64,000 nt of DNA, taken from the NCBI RefSeq assembly GCF_001676725.1, contig NZ_CP016172.1, positions 4,464,001 through 4,528,000 of the forward strand. Reading direction: 5' to 3'. The position numbers and the translations under genes were made by a program. The stretch's first letter is position 1; each line of letters begins with the position of its first letter. Of this stretch, positions 32,976-42,360 are shown in pieces. The notes beneath the pieces were generated by a model that saw nothing but the letters and a program-made list of their open reading frames with translations, searched no databases and was not told the DNA's origin. This DNA comes from Bordetella flabilis. Lineage in GTDB: Bacteria; Pseudomonadota; Gammaproteobacteria; Burkholderiales; Burkholderiaceae_B.

Positions 32976-33938
32976 CTAGTCGATAGTTGCGCCGGATTCT
33001 TTGACGATCTTGCCCCATTTGGCGATCTCGCTGCGCAGGAAATTGCCGAAGTGCGCCGGCGTTTCCTTGCCGGCAGGGGTAACGGCCATGGTGGCAAGCT
33101 TGCTCGTCACGGCGGGATCGGTCAGCGCGGCCTGGACCGCGCCGTTCAAGATGTCGAGGGCCGGTTGCGGCGTACCGGCCGGAGCCGCCAGGCCGAACCA
33201 GCCGATGGCTTCGAACCCGGGATAGCCCTGTTCTGCCACGGTGGGTACGTCAGGCAGGAATTCGGAACGCTGCAACGAGGTGACGGCAATGGCCTTCATG
33301 CGGCCGGCCTTGATCTGCGCGAGCGAGGCCGGCACTGAATCGACCAGCATGGGAATCTGGCCGCCAAGAACCTGGGTCTGCGCGTCGGCGCTGCCGCGGA
33401 ACGGGACGTGCATCAGCGTGATGCCGGCCGTCTTCTCGAAGTACTCCATCGTCAGGTGCTGGGTCGAGCCGTTGCCCGATGACCCGAAGGTCAGTTGGCC
33501 CCCGCGCGCCTTGGCGACGAAGCTCTTGATGTCGCTGAAACCTGCCTGGGGATTCGCGGCGAAGACCTGCGGCGAGGTTCCGAGCAGCGCGACGCCAACC
33601 AGGTCGGTCTGGGGATGATAGGTAAGCTTGGGATAGATCGCCGGCGCGATGGCATAAGGGCCATTGCTGATCAGGACCAGCGTATAGCCGTCCGGCGCCG
33701 AACGAACCGCCACGTCCGTGCCCAGGGTGCCCCCGGCGCCGGGGCGGTTCTCCACCACCACGGACTGTCCCAGGCGGCGGGTGATCTGCTCGGCGAAGAC
33801 CCGGCCGATCAGGTCGCCGGACTGGCCGGCAGGAAATGGAACGATGAGGCGGATGGGCTTGGACGGATAGTCCGCTGCCCGCGCGCCTGTCCCGGCGAGC
33901 AGGCAGAGCGCGGCCACGCAAAGGCCTTTCTTGATCAT
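32976..33938 (-). CDS. Bug-family substrate-binding protein, probable tartrate receptor
   Basis: 320 residues from ATG at 33938 (GGAGGAAG upstream; the in-frame codon at 33950 lies on the ribosome site). Signal peptide about residues 1-21 (ends ARA), then YPSKPIRLIVPFPAG, VVVENRPGAGGTLGTD and PDGYTLVLISNGP. First gene of the leftward operon, followed by tarD, so D-tartrate is the likely ligand (inference from context). Confidence 0.92.
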   Translation of the reverse strand: MIKKGLCVAALCLLAGTGARAADYPSKPIRLIVPFPAGQSGDLIGRVFAEQITRRLGQSVVVENRPGAGGTLGTDVAVRSAPDGYTLVLISNGPYAIAPAIYPKLTYHPQTDLVGVALLGTSPQVFAANPQAGFSDIKSFVAKARGGQLTFGSSGNGSTQHLTMEYFEKTAGITLMHVPFRGSADAQTQVLGGQIPMLVDSVPASLAQIKAGRMKAIAVTSLQRSEFLPDVPTVAEQGYPGFEAIGWFGLAAPAGTPQPALDILNGAVQAALTDPAVTSKLATMAVTPAGKETPAHFGNFLRSEIAKWGKIVKESGATID

Positions 33939-34115
33939 GTCTTCCTCCATGGCGCGGGCAACATGGCCGGCGCCGTTATCGTCGTGTGTCTACCCTCGAT
34001 CAGCGCGCCGGACAGGCCTCCCTACAGCACGGGATACCGCACGGGAACACCGGACGTCATACCGCAGGCGGGCTCTGTACCCATTCCGCATCCACGAACT
34101 GGCTTCGCCACTTGA

Positions 34116-34146
34116 ATAGTACGTACCATTCAATGGTACGTACCAA
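34116..34146. promoter_or_regulatory. 25-bp perfect palindrome between the tarD operon and gntR, operator
   Basis: GTACGTACCATT (34119-34130), one C, then AATGGTACGTAC (34132-34143) form a perfect inverted repeat. The right arm extends to TGGTACGTACCA (34134-34145), itself a perfect palindrome, so this may be two adjacent half-overlapping GntR sites. On the minus strand TTGGTA (34146-34141) and TACTAT (34121-34116) could be the promoter of the Bug-tarD operon, fully covered by the repeat. A TACAAT at 34177-34182 may serve gntR. The rest of the 329-base gap holds no gene. Confidence 0.8.
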
Positions 34147-34267
34147 GAATACGGATTTGCGTGCACTGCTGTCAAGTACAATCCCGACCGGATCGACCGA
34201 CGCTCCGCATGGCCCGCATACCCTCGGGTCGCAAGCCGGGCAGGCAACGACGTCACGGGAAAACAGG

Positions 34268-34984
34268 ATGGCAGCGCGTTACGCGGAACTCGCGCAAACG
34301 ATCGTGAAAGAGATCGCCGCGGGACAGATGGCGGTCGGCGACAGATTGCCGAGCGAGGTCGAAATGGCCGGGCAGCGCGGCGTCAGCCGCGCCACCGTGC
34401 GTGCGGCGCTGGACATCGTCGAAAGCCTCGGCCTGATCTCGCGCAAGCGGCGCTCGGGCACGCGTGTGGAGGCGACAGCCCCCACACCGCGCTATGCACG
34501 GTCGATCGCCACAGTCGAAGATCTGGTGCAATATGCCGCCGAGACCGAGCGGCATGTCAAACACATCGAGGAAGTCATTGCCGACGACGCCCTGGCCGCG
34601 CGCCTGGGCTGCCGTCCGGGCCAGCGTTGGCTGAACGTCAGGATGCTCCGGACGGAGACGGGTGCAGGACCCGCCATCTGCTGGACGGAGGTCTATCTCG
34701 ACGCCGCGATCGGCCGCCGTATCCGCCGCTACGTGAGGCAGGAAAAAGGCCTGATCTGCGACCTGATGCAGGAAAAATGCGGCGTCGTCATCGTCGACAT
34801 CACGCAGTCCATGCGCGCCGTCAAACTCGAAGCGCGCATGGCCCAGCACCTCGGCTGCGAGCCGGACGATGCCGCGCTCGAGATCAGGCGCCACTACAAG
34901 GACGGCGCCGGCCGGGTGTGCCAGATCACCATCAGCACGCATGCCGGCGACCGCTTCGAATACGGACTGCGCCTGACCCGATAG
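34268..34984 (+). CDS. GntR family regulator, HutC/UTRA type
   Basis: 238 residues. N-terminal winged helix-turn-helix (residues 1-72): YAELAQTIVKEIAAGQMAVG, DRLPSEVEMAGQRGVSRATV, then the UTRA ligand domain (about 85-238) with VRMLRTETGAGPAICWTEVY and EIRRHYKDGAGRVCQITIS near the end. HutC-type members sense carboxylates or sugar derivatives. Divergent from the Bug-tarD operon across the 25-bp palindrome, so it probably controls D-tartrate uptake and breakdown. The ATG at 34268 is chosen for the family N-terminus; GGGA lies 9 bases before it. Confidence 0.9.
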   Translation: MAARYAELAQTIVKEIAAGQMAVGDRLPSEVEMAGQRGVSRATVRAALDIVESLGLISRKRRSGTRVEATAPTPRYARSIATVEDLVQYAAETERHVKHIEEVIADDALAARLGCRPGQRWLNVRMLRTETGAGPAICWTEVYLDAAIGRRIRRYVRQEKGLICDLMQEKCGVVIVDITQSMRAVKLEARMAQHLGCEPDDAALEIRRHYKDGAGRVCQITISTHAGDRFEYGLRLTR

Positions 34985-35213
34985 CCGGCGGGTGGCCTCG
35001 GCGCATTCGATGCGTGGATTGGCACACCGCTCCGGAGCCGATGCCTTCACACCTCCCTCCCGCGGAACGGTGACGCGGCGATCCCGCGGATTCGATGCGC
35101 GCACCGGTGCCTGCCCGGTCTTTCGACCCTCCGCCCCAGGAACTCCACGAAGGGGGGCAACACCTAAGGGCGCGCGCACCGATCCGTGCGCGCTTCACGC
35201 AACAGGAGAGGAC

Positions 35214-35969
35214 ATGTCGATTTCGATGAGCCGCACCGCCGGGCCGGCTGTGTGTCATGGGACGCTGGCACTATTGGATAGCACCACGCCAGGCAGCGCG
35301 CCCCAGCCGTCAAAAGGCACGACATCGCAGGATATCGCCGCGTGTGCCATGTTCGCCGGATACGCCGTGCGACGCCACGTCGCGGCACACGCACGTCACA
35401 TCACACCCCCGCTCGGACGTCCCGTCGGACATGGCATCGTGGCCGGGCGGCGCCATGCAGCCGAAGCCACGGAACGCACCCGGCGCGCGGCCATTGGCCC
35501 GGACAACGCGCCTGGGATACCGGACGAGCCGCACACCTTTGGCATGCGCACGTTGGAGGCAACCCTGAACCGGTGGGAGCGTGCGGGCAAGCATCAGGAT
35601 ATCGTCGCGGCCTACCGGGATACCATGACGGAAGGAGACGGCCTGGACTCCGTGGCGGGGACGACACGCCGCGTCGCCCTTTACGATGCCGTCGTCGACG
35701 CCTGGCGCCAGGACGGCACCTTCGACAAGGTGGTGCGCGCCAGTATGGAAGTGCTCAAGCAAGGGGGCGCTTACGAAGACACCATCCAACGGTTTCGCGA
35801 GGGCTTCTACCCCCATCTGGACGCGGCGCAGGCGGAGAAGAAATTTCTGGCCGACTTCGCCGACTGGGACAACATGTCCCCAACGGACAAGCGCATCAGC
35901 TTCGTCTGGTACATGGATCCGCGCCGCATGCTGGGCGATGAACCGGCGGACCGCGATAGCGAGGACTAG
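35214..35969 (+). CDS. Hypothetical protein, not recognised
   Basis: 251 residues. The start is well supported: AGGAGAGGAC directly precedes the ATG, and a GC-rich hairpin (35172-35193) sits in the leader. The first about 100 residues are rich in Ser, Thr, Pro, Ala and Arg and look unstructured; residues 105-240 look helical and folded, with LEATLNRWERAGKHQDIVAA, RVALYDAVVDAWRQDGTFDK and FVWYMDPRRMLG. No signal peptide or membrane segment. A disordered N-terminus with a helical body is seen in some type III effectors, but there is no secretion gene or chaperone nearby, so this is only a possibility. Confidence 0.6.
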   Translation: MSISMSRTAGPAVCHGTLALLDSTTPGSAPQPSKGTTSQDIAACAMFAGYAVRRHVAAHARHITPPLGRPVGHGIVAGRRHAAEATERTRRAAIGPDNAPGIPDEPHTFGMRTLEATLNRWERAGKHQDIVAAYRDTMTEGDGLDSVAGTTRRVALYDAVVDAWRQDGTFDKVVRASMEVLKQGGAYEDTIQRFREGFYPHLDAAQAEKKFLADFADWDNMSPTDKRISFVWYMDPRRMLGDEPADRDSED

Positions 35970-36153
35970 TCCCAGACCGACACGAACCCACGGCCGATAC
36001 GCAACTTGAGGCCGGTGCCTTCGACCCGCTCCCAAACCCGCCCCGGTGGACACCACCGCAGCAGAAGCACGGACGTCAGCGCGCGCCGCAGCCGCACATG
36101 GGCCTGGCCACGCTTGCGGGCCAGGCGCTGAGCGGCCCGGCCGCTCGGCTCGA

Positions 36154-36930
36154 TCAGCCGAAGCGGCCGGTAATGTAGTCCTCGGTTTCCTTGCGCTTCG
36201 GTTTGACGAAGATCTGGTCCGTTTCGCCAAACTCCATCAGCTCGCCCAGGTACATGTAGGCCGTGTAGTCCGAGCAACGCGCCGCCTGCTGCATGTTGTG
36301 CGTCACGATCACGACCGTGTACTCGTTCTTCAGCTCGGCGATCAGCTCTTCGATCTTGGCCGTGGAAATCGGATCCAGCGCCGAACAAGGTTCATCGAGC
36401 AGCAGGACCTCGGGCTTGATGGCGACGCCGCGCGCGATGCACAGCCGTTGTTGCTGCCCGCCCGACAGGCTGTTGCCGCTCTGGTGGATCTTGTCCTTGA
36501 CCTCATTCCACAGCGCGGCCTTGGTCAAAGCCCATTCCACCCGTTCGTCCATCTCGCCCTTGCTCAGGCGCTCGAACAACCGCACGCCAAAGGCAATGTT
36601 GTCGTAGATGCTCATGGGGAACGGCGTGGGCTTCTGGAACACCATGCCGACCTTCGCGCGGATCAGCGAGATGTCGGTCTTGGTGGTCAGCAGGTTTTCG
36701 CCATCCAGCAGGATCTCGCCTTCGGCGCGCTGGCCCGGATACAGCTCGAACATGCGGTTGAAGGTACGCAGCAGCGTCGACTTGCCGCAGCCCGAAGGCC
36801 CGATGAATGCCGTGACCTTCTTTTCCCGGATCGACATGTTCACGTCGCGGATGGCGTGGAACTTGCCGTAGTAGAAGTTCAGGTTCTTGACCTCGAGCTT
36901 CGAGGAAAGGGCTTTTGCGGTGTTTTCCAT
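36154..36930 (-). CDS. pstB: Phosphate ABC transporter ATP-binding protein
   Basis: 258 residues. Walker [10 protein letters not shown] near residue 44, Q-loop [17 protein letters not shown] near 96, signature [16 protein letters not shown] near 153 and Walker [14 protein letters not shown] near 175, with the PstB-specific LRTFNRM segment. It powers high-affinity phosphate import by PstSCA. Last gene of pstSCAB; phoU, which usually follows, is not seen in the 184 bases to the next gene, which is convergent. Confidence 0.97.
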   Translation of the reverse strand: MENTAKALSSKLEVKNLNFYYGKFHAIRDVNMSIREKKVTAFIGPSGCGKSTLLRTFNRMFELYPGQRAEGEILLDGENLLTTKTDISLIRAKVGMVFQKPTPFPMSIYDNIAFGVRLFERLSKGEMDERVEWALTKAALWNEVKDKIHQSGNSLSGGQQQRLCIARGVAIKPEVLLLDEPCSALDPISTAKIEELIAELKNEYTVVIVTHNMQQAARCSDYTAYMYLGELMEFGETDQIFVKPKRKETEDYITGRFG

Positions 36931-36985
36931 ATCGTTTCCCTAAGGCCGCGCCGCGCGGCGCGGACGGCGGATCATGACCAGCGGG

Positions 36986-37843
36986 TCAGGCTTTGCGGAA
37001 CAGGTTGCGCGCCGCGATGTTGATTCCCAGGACGACCAGGGTGATCAGCGTGGCCCCGGCCCAGGCCAGGTCGTTCCATTCCCTGAACGGGCTCGCGGCA
37101 TACTGGTAGATCACCACGGGCAGGTTGGACATGGGCGCATTCATGTTCCACGACATGAACTGGTTGGAGAGCGCGGTGAACAGCAGCGGCGCGGTCTCGC
37201 CGGAGATACGGGCGATCGCCAGCAAGATACCGGTGATGATGCCGGAACGCGCGGCGCGGTAGCAGACCATGGTAATCATGCGCCACTTCGGGCAGCCCAG
37301 CGCGGCCGTGGCTTCCCGCAGTCCATTGGGCACCAGCATCAGCATGTTGTCGGTGGTGCGCACCACCACCGGCACCACCAGGATGGCCAGGGCAATCGAC
37401 CCCGCCCAGCCCGAATAGTGGCCCACCTGCGCGACATACACGGCATAGATGAACAGGCCGATGATGATGGACGGCGCCGACAGCAGCACATCGTTCAGGA
37501 ACCGGGTGGCCGGCGCCAGCCATCCCCGCCCGCCATATTCGGCCAGGTAGGTGCCGGCCAGGATGCCGACCGGCGTGCCGATCAGCGTTCCCACGCCGAC
37601 CATGAGCAAGCTGCCCATGATGGCGTTGATCAGGCCGCCGGCCTGCCCGGGCGGCGGCGTGATCTCCGTGAACAGCGTGAAAGACAGGGCGCCGGCGCCC
37701 TTGAGCAGCAGTGTGGCGATGATCCAGAACAGCCAGAACAAGCCGAACACCAGGGCGGCCATCGACAAGGACAACATCACCTTGTTGACGACACGCCGGC
37801 GCCGGTAGGACGCGTTCTGCATATGAAGGACGGATGTGGCCAT
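36986..37843 (-). CDS. pstA: Phosphate ABC transporter permease PstA
   Basis: 285 residues with six membrane segments. [20 protein letters not shown] near residue 70, [14 protein letters not shown] near 123 and the cytoplasmic [20 protein letters not shown] (EAA loop) near 177 and [13 protein letters not shown] near 213 match PstA. It forms the channel with PstC. 17 bases after pstC. Confidence 0.95.
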   Translation of the reverse strand: MATSVLHMQNASYRRRRVVNKVMLSLSMAALVFGLFWLFWIIATLLLKGAGALSFTLFTEITPPPGQAGGLINAIMGSLLMVGVGTLIGTPVGILAGTYLAEYGGRGWLAPATRFLNDVLLSAPSIIIGLFIYAVYVAQVGHYSGWAGSIALAILVVPVVVRTTDNMLMLVPNGLREATAALGCPKWRMITMVCYRAARSGIITGILLAIARISGETAPLLFTALSNQFMSWNMNAPMSNLPVVIYQYAASPFREWNDLAWAGATLITLVVLGINIAARNLFRKA

Positions 37844-37860
37844 GACGATTTTCCGGTGGC

Positions 37861-38877
37861 TCAGTTCTTCTTGCCTTCCTGCAGCGCCAGGCGAGCCAGC
37901 AACAGCTTGGAAAGGGCGAGCACGATGGTAGTGATGATGAACAGCACCAGGCCGAGTTCCAGCAAAGCGGATTTCTGCATGCCGCCCGCTTCATTGAATT
38001 CATTGGCCAAGGCCGAGGCGATCGAGTTGCCCGGAGAGAACAGCGAGCCGCCCATGCTGAAGGAATTGCCGATGACAAAGGTCACCGCCATCGTTTCCCC
38101 CAGGGCGCGGCCCAGGCCCAGCATGATGCCGCCGATGACGCCGGACTTGGTGAACGGCAACACCACGCGCCACATCACTTCCCAGGTCGTGCTGCCCAGT
38201 CCGTAGGCCGATTCCTTCAGCATCGGCGGCACGAGTTCGAAAACGTCCCGCATGACCGCTGCGATGAAGGGAACGATCATGATGGACAGGATCAGGCCCG
38301 CGGTGAAAATCCCGATGCCGAACGGAGGCCCTGCAAACCAGCCTCCAATGAAGGGAACGTTGCCGAGCACATCGATCAGCGTGGGCTGCACGTATTGCTG
38401 GAATACGGGGACAAAGACAAAAAGACCCCACATGCCGTAAATGATGGACGGAATCGCCGCGAGCATCTCGATGGCCGTGCCCAAGGGCCGGCGCAGCCAG
38501 GTCGGGGAAAGTTCAGTCAGGAAGATGGCGATGCCGAAGGAGACCGGTACCGCGATGATCAGGGCGATGATCGAGGTGGCCAATGTGCCGTAGATCGGCA
38601 CCACGGCACCGAAGCTCTGCTTGACCGGATCCCAGTCGTTGAGCCACAGGAACGACAGGCCATATTCCGCGAGGGATTCCCGGCTGCCATAAATGAGCGA
38701 AACCAGGATCGCCGCCAGCAGGCTGAAAACCAGGAAGGCGAACAGACGGGTAAGGTTTCTGAACAGCGCATCCATCAGCGCGTTTTGATTTTGCTTCATT
38801 GGGGAAGGTGTGCCGTGGGCGGCGGAGCCCGCCGCGTGGGATGAAACCGGCACATTATTATCCATTACCGCGCTCAT
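37861..38877 (-). CDS. pstC: Phosphate ABC transporter permease PstC
   Basis: 338 residues with six membrane segments after a hydrophilic N-terminus of about 40 residues. [20 protein letters not shown] near residue 75, [15 protein letters not shown] near 144, [20 protein letters not shown] near 220 (EAA loop) and [17 protein letters not shown] near 252 are PstC hallmarks. 66 bases after pstS. ATG at 38877. Confidence 0.95.
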   Translation of the reverse strand: MSAVMDNNVPVSSHAAGSAAHGTPSPMKQNQNALMDALFRNLTRLFAFLVFSLLAAILVSLIYGSRESLAEYGLSFLWLNDWDPVKQSFGAVVPIYGTLATSIIALIIAVPVSFGIAIFLTELSPTWLRRPLGTAIEMLAAIPSIIYGMWGLFVFVPVFQQYVQPTLIDVLGNVPFIGGWFAGPPFGIGIFTAGLILSIMIVPFIAAVMRDVFELVPPMLKESAYGLGSTTWEVMWRVVLPFTKSGVIGGIMLGLGRALGETMAVTFVIGNSFSMGGSLFSPGNSIASALANEFNEAGGMQKSALLELGLVLFIITTIVLALSKLLLARLALQEGKKN

Positions 38878-38943
38878 GGATGGGCTTTCCTTGCAGAAGA
38901 GTCGGGCCCGGGCGGATGGCGCCCGGGCCCGGCGAGGGTGACG

Positions 38944-39978
38944 TTATTGCCAGACCGCCTTACCGTCGGCCGACTTGATCACCTGCCACGAAGCACGGAT
39001 CTGCGTGGTGACTGCCTCGGGCAGCGGCACGTAGTCCAGCGCTTCGGCCGACTTGGCGCCGTTCTTGAAGGCCCAGTCGAAGAACTCCAGCACGGCCTTG
39101 CCCTGGCCCGGCTTGTCCTGCACCTTGTGCACCAGGATGAAGGTCGCCGAAGTCACGGGCCAGGACGCGTCGCCCGGCTCGTTGGTCAGCACCACACCCA
39201 TGCCCGGGGCGCTCTTCCAGTCCGCGTTGGCGGCAGCGGCGGCGAAGGCCGTCTGCTCGGGCTGGACGAATTTCCCGGCGGCATTCTGCAGCTGGGTCCA
39301 GGAAAGCTTGTTCTGCTTGGCGTAGGCGTATTCGACGTAGCCGATGGAGTTCTTCAATTGGCCGACGTAGGCGGCGACGCCTTCGTTGCCCTTGCCGCCC
39401 TGCCCGGTGGGCCACTTGACCGCCTTGCCTTCGCCGACCTTCGCCTTCCAGTCAGCGGAAACCTTGGACAGGTAGTTGGTCCAGCCGAAGGTCGTGCCAG
39501 AGCCGTCCGAACGGTGCACCACGATGATGTCGGCGGAAGGCAGCTTGACGTCGGGGTTCATCGCCTGAATGGCGGCATCGTCCCACTTCTTGATCTTGCC
39601 CATGAAGATGTCGGCCAGCACGGGGCCCGACAGCTTCAATTGGCCGGGGGTCACGCCGTTGATGTTGACGACCGGCACGGTGCCGCCGATGACGGCGGGG
39701 AATTGCAGCAGACCGTTCTTTTCCAGGTCCTCACCCTTCATCGGGTCATCCGAGGCGCCGAAATCGACCGTCTTGGCGATGATCTGCTGCTGGCCGCCAC
39801 CCGAGCCGATCGACTGGTAGTTGACCGTGTTGTTGGTCGCGGCCTTGTAGTCGGACGCCCACCGGGCGTAGACCGGGTACGGGAACGAAGCGCCGGCGCC
39901 GGTGATATTGGCCGCCTGCACGGCGATTGCGGCAGCACTCAGGGCCAGGCCCAGGGAGATCTGCTTGAAGACACGCAT
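38944..39978 (-). CDS. pstS: Periplasmic phosphate-binding protein PstS
   Basis: 344 residues. Signal peptide about residues 1-22 (VQA), then the phosphate-binding ITGAGASFPYPVYARW, SIGSGGGQQQIIAKTVDFGA, and HRSDGSGTTFGWTNYLS near 157, the classical PstS motifs. It captures phosphate for PstCAB. The start at 39978 is chosen for the signal peptide; the longer frame upstream covers the Pho box. First gene of pstSCAB. Confidence 0.97.
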   Translation of the reverse strand: MRVFKQISLGLALSAAAIAVQAANITGAGASFPYPVYARWASDYKAATNNTVNYQSIGSGGGQQQIIAKTVDFGASDDPMKGEDLEKNGLLQFPAVIGGTVPVVNINGVTPGQLKLSGPVLADIFMGKIKKWDDAAIQAMNPDVKLPSADIIVVHRSDGSGTTFGWTNYLSKVSADWKAKVGEGKAVKWPTGQGGKGNEGVAAYVGQLKNSIGYVEYAYAKQNKLSWTQLQNAAGKFVQPEQTAFAAAAANADWKSAPGMGVVLTNEPGDASWPVTSATFILVHKVQDKPGQGKAVLEFFDWAFKNGAKSAEALDYVPLPEAVTTQIRASWQVIKSADGKAVWQ

Positions 39979-40045
39979 CGTGATTTCCTTCTCGTCTGTG
40001 GATGAATGACCGCGGGCAAGGCCCGTCTTTCTTGTCATGGAGCGC

Positions 40046-40079
40046 ATGTTAAGAGCGCAAGATGACAGGATAGTGACAG
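40046..40079 (-). promoter_or_regulatory. Pho box and -10 of pstS
   Basis: On the minus strand CTGTCAC-TATC-CTGTCAT (40079-40062) is a 7-4-7 Pho box, almost exactly the PhoB consensus. TAACAT (40051-40046) follows after 10 bases as the -10. Induction by PhoB under phosphate shortage is expected. Confidence 0.9.
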
Positions 40080-40112
40080 TCATATACCGCTGAGAGAGGG
40101 ACGGAAGCCCCG

Positions 40113-42197
40113 TCAGGCCGACGCGCCGCCCAGCTTGTGCATGAGGTGCTCGTGCAGGCTGAAACGGGCCGCCCGGTTGCGCACCCGGGTGTAGTCGCCG
40201 TCGGGCTGCTGCTGCCAAGCCAGTTCGTTGTCCCGCAGCGCGCAGGTGAACGCTTCGTCCACGACCCGCTTCTTCAGGGCCTTGTCATTCACCGGGAAGG
40301 CGATCTCCACCCGACGGAAGAAATTGCGCTCCATCCAGTCGGCCGACGACAGGTAGACCGTCTCCTTGCCGTCCGCATGGAAGTAGAAAACCCGTGAATG
40401 CTCCAGGAAACGCCCAACGATGGAGCGGACGCGGATGTTCTCGGACAAGCCACGGACGCCGCTGCGCAAGGCGCATACGCCACGCACGATCAGGTCGATC
40501 TTCACGCCGGCCTGGCTGGCCTCGTAAAGCTCCTCGATCACGGCGTTTTCCAGCAGGGAGTTCATCTTGGCCATGATCCGGGCCTTGCGCCCCTCGCGCG
40601 CCGCCTGTGCTTCGGCGCGGATCAGGGCGACCATGCTTTCGTGCAGGGTGAACGGAGATTGCAGGAGTGCCTTCAGCGAGCGGCGCGCGCCCAGGCCGGT
40701 CAATTGCGCGAAAACCTTGTCCATGTCCTCGCAAATGTCGGGGTCCGCCGTCAGCAGGCCGAAATCGGTATAAAGCCGCGCGGTACGCGGGTGATAGTTG
40801 CCCGTGCCCAGGTGCGCGTAGCGACGCAGGCGGCCGCGCTCGCGGCGCAGGACCACCGCCATCTTGGCGTGCGTCTTGTGGCCCACCACGCCGTAGACCA
40901 CGTGAGCGCCCACTTCCTCCAGGCGCGCCGCCCAGTTGATATTGGTCTGCTCATCGAAGCGCGCCATCAGTTCCACGACCACGGTCACTTCCTTGCCGGC
41001 CCGCGCCGCCGCCAGCAGGATCTGCATCAGCTCGGAGTCCTCGCCGGTACGGTAGATGGTCTGCTTGATCGCCATCACGTCGGGGTCCAGCGCAGCGGCG
41101 GTCAGGAAATCGATGACGGGCTGGAAGGACTGGTAAGGGTGGTGCAACAGGCGGTCGCCCGCCGCGATGGCGGCGAACATGGCGCCTGGATTGACCGCCG
41201 GCTGGTTGAACGGCGCCGGCAGCGCCCCGCGGTACTCGGGGAATAACAGGTTCGGTCGGTCACCCACATTGCAGAGCTGCATCAGGCGGGACAGGTTGAC
41301 CGGCCCGTTGACGCGATACGTGTCGCTGGGCGACAGCGAAAACTCGCGCTGCAGGAAGGCCTCCAGGTCGGGCGGTGTCAGTTTGTCGATCTCCAGACGC
41401 ACGGCGGCGCCGAAGTTGCGCTGCGACAGTTCTCCCTGCAACGCCTGCCGCAGGTTGGTGACTTCTTCTTCGTCGACGAACAGATCGCTGTTGCGCGTCA
41501 CCCGCCACTGGTAGCAGCCTTGCATTTCCAGCCCGGGAAACAATTCGCCGACGAAGGCGCGCATGAGGGAGGTCAGCAGCACATAGCCGTCCGGATGGCC
41601 CGAGACCTCCTGCGGCATGCGTATCAGGCGCGGCAGCGCCCGCGGCGCCTGCACGATGGCGATCGACGCCTTGCGGCCGAAGGCGTCGACGCCGCGCAAG
41701 GAAACAATGAAGTTCAGGCTTTTGTTGTAGACCCGCGGAAAGGGATGGGCCGGATCGAGCCCGATCGGGGTCAGCAGCGGCATCACGTCGCGATGAAAGG
41801 CCTCGCGCGCCCAGTGCTGCTGGGCCTCGTCCCATTCCGAAGCGTGATGCAGCACGATGCCCTGTTCGTTCAGGCGCGGCAGTATCTCTTCATTCAGCAG
41901 GTCATACTGGCGCGCCACCAACGCGTGCACGGCATCCTGGACATGCACATAGGCTTCGCCCGGGGTCAATCCGTCGCAGCCCACCACATTGGGCGTCTGG
42001 CGCTGCTGCTCCTTCAGGCTGGAAATGCGGATTTCGAAGAACTCGTCCAGGTTTGAACTGACGATACAGACGTAGCGCAGGCGCTCCAGCAGGGGCGTCC
42101 CGGGATTCTCCGCCATGGCCAGGACGCGCTCGTTGAATTTGAGTAGCGACAGTTCCCGGTTCAGGAATAAAGGCTCCAAAGCCGTCGTGGATGTCAT
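40113..42197 (-). CDS. ppk: Polyphosphate kinase 1
   Basis: 694 residues. N-terminal FLNRELSLLKFNERVL, VSSNLDEFFEIRIS near 50, KQTIYRTGEDSELMQILL near 380, GHKTHAKMAVVLRRE near 443 with the phospho-histidine, THLGTGNY-like AHLGTGNYHPRTARLYTDFG near 465 and HSRVFYFHADG near 600. It makes polyphosphate from ATP reversibly. The promoter has its own Pho box, and pstSCAB lies directly downstream on the same strand. ATG at 42197. Divergent from ppx. Confidence 0.97.
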   Translation of the reverse strand: MTSTTALEPLFLNRELSLLKFNERVLAMAENPGTPLLERLRYVCIVSSNLDEFFEIRISSLKEQQRQTPNVVGCDGLTPGEAYVHVQDAVHALVARQYDLLNEEILPRLNEQGIVLHHASEWDEAQQHWAREAFHRDVMPLLTPIGLDPAHPFPRVYNKSLNFIVSLRGVDAFGRKASIAIVQAPRALPRLIRMPQEVSGHPDGYVLLTSLMRAFVGELFPGLEMQGCYQWRVTRNSDLFVDEEEVTNLRQALQGELSQRNFGAAVRLEIDKLTPPDLEAFLQREFSLSPSDTYRVNGPVNLSRLMQLCNVGDRPNLLFPEYRGALPAPFNQPAVNPGAMFAAIAAGDRLLHHPYQSFQPVIDFLTAAALDPDVMAIKQTIYRTGEDSELMQILLAAARAGKEVTVVVELMARFDEQTNINWAARLEEVGAHVVYGVVGHKTHAKMAVVLRRERGRLRRYAHLGTGNYHPRTARLYTDFGLLTADPDICEDMDKVFAQLTGLGARRSLKALLQSPFTLHESMVALIRAEAQAAREGRKARIMAKMNSLLENAVIEELYEASQAGVKIDLIVRGVCALRSGVRGLSENIRVRSIVGRFLEHSRVFYFHADGKETVYLSSADWMERNFFRRVEIAFPVNDKALKKRVVDEAFTCALRDNELAWQQQPDGDYTRVRNRAARFSLHEHLMHKLGGASA

Positions 42198-42245
42198 TCG
42201 AAATTCCGTCTCGTGTCAGGCAGCGGATCGTTTTACTTCAGTTTC

Positions 42246-42263
42246 ATGACCGTTCCATGACGA
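42246..42263 (-). promoter_or_regulatory. Pho box of ppk
   Basis: On the minus strand the two repeats TCGTCAT and CGGTCAT are separated by GGAA (42263-42246), giving the 11-base periodicity of a Pho box; each repeat matches CTGTCAT at five of seven positions. TAAAAC about 10 bases further could be the -10. Confidence 0.65.
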
Positions 42264-42322
42264 ATCTGTAAGCGTACGCTCAAAAGCGGCCCAATGCGAC
42301 CGTACGAATGGACGCGGCTCTC

Positions 42323-42328
42323 TATAAT
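42323..42328 (+). promoter_or_regulatory. Candidate -10 box of ppx
   Basis: A consensus TATAAT 33 bases before the ppx start. The -35 at 17 bases (CCGTAC) is poor, so an activator may help. Confidence 0.5.
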
Positions 42329-42360
42329 GGCGCGACTCCCGCTTTTTGCCGCCCTGCCGC

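Noticed and set aside
35973..36153. Minus-strand frame after pstB ending GRVWERVEGTGLKLRIGRGF
   Set aside because: It looks slightly protein-like, but there is no good start codon or ribosome site and phoU is not recognisable; left out.
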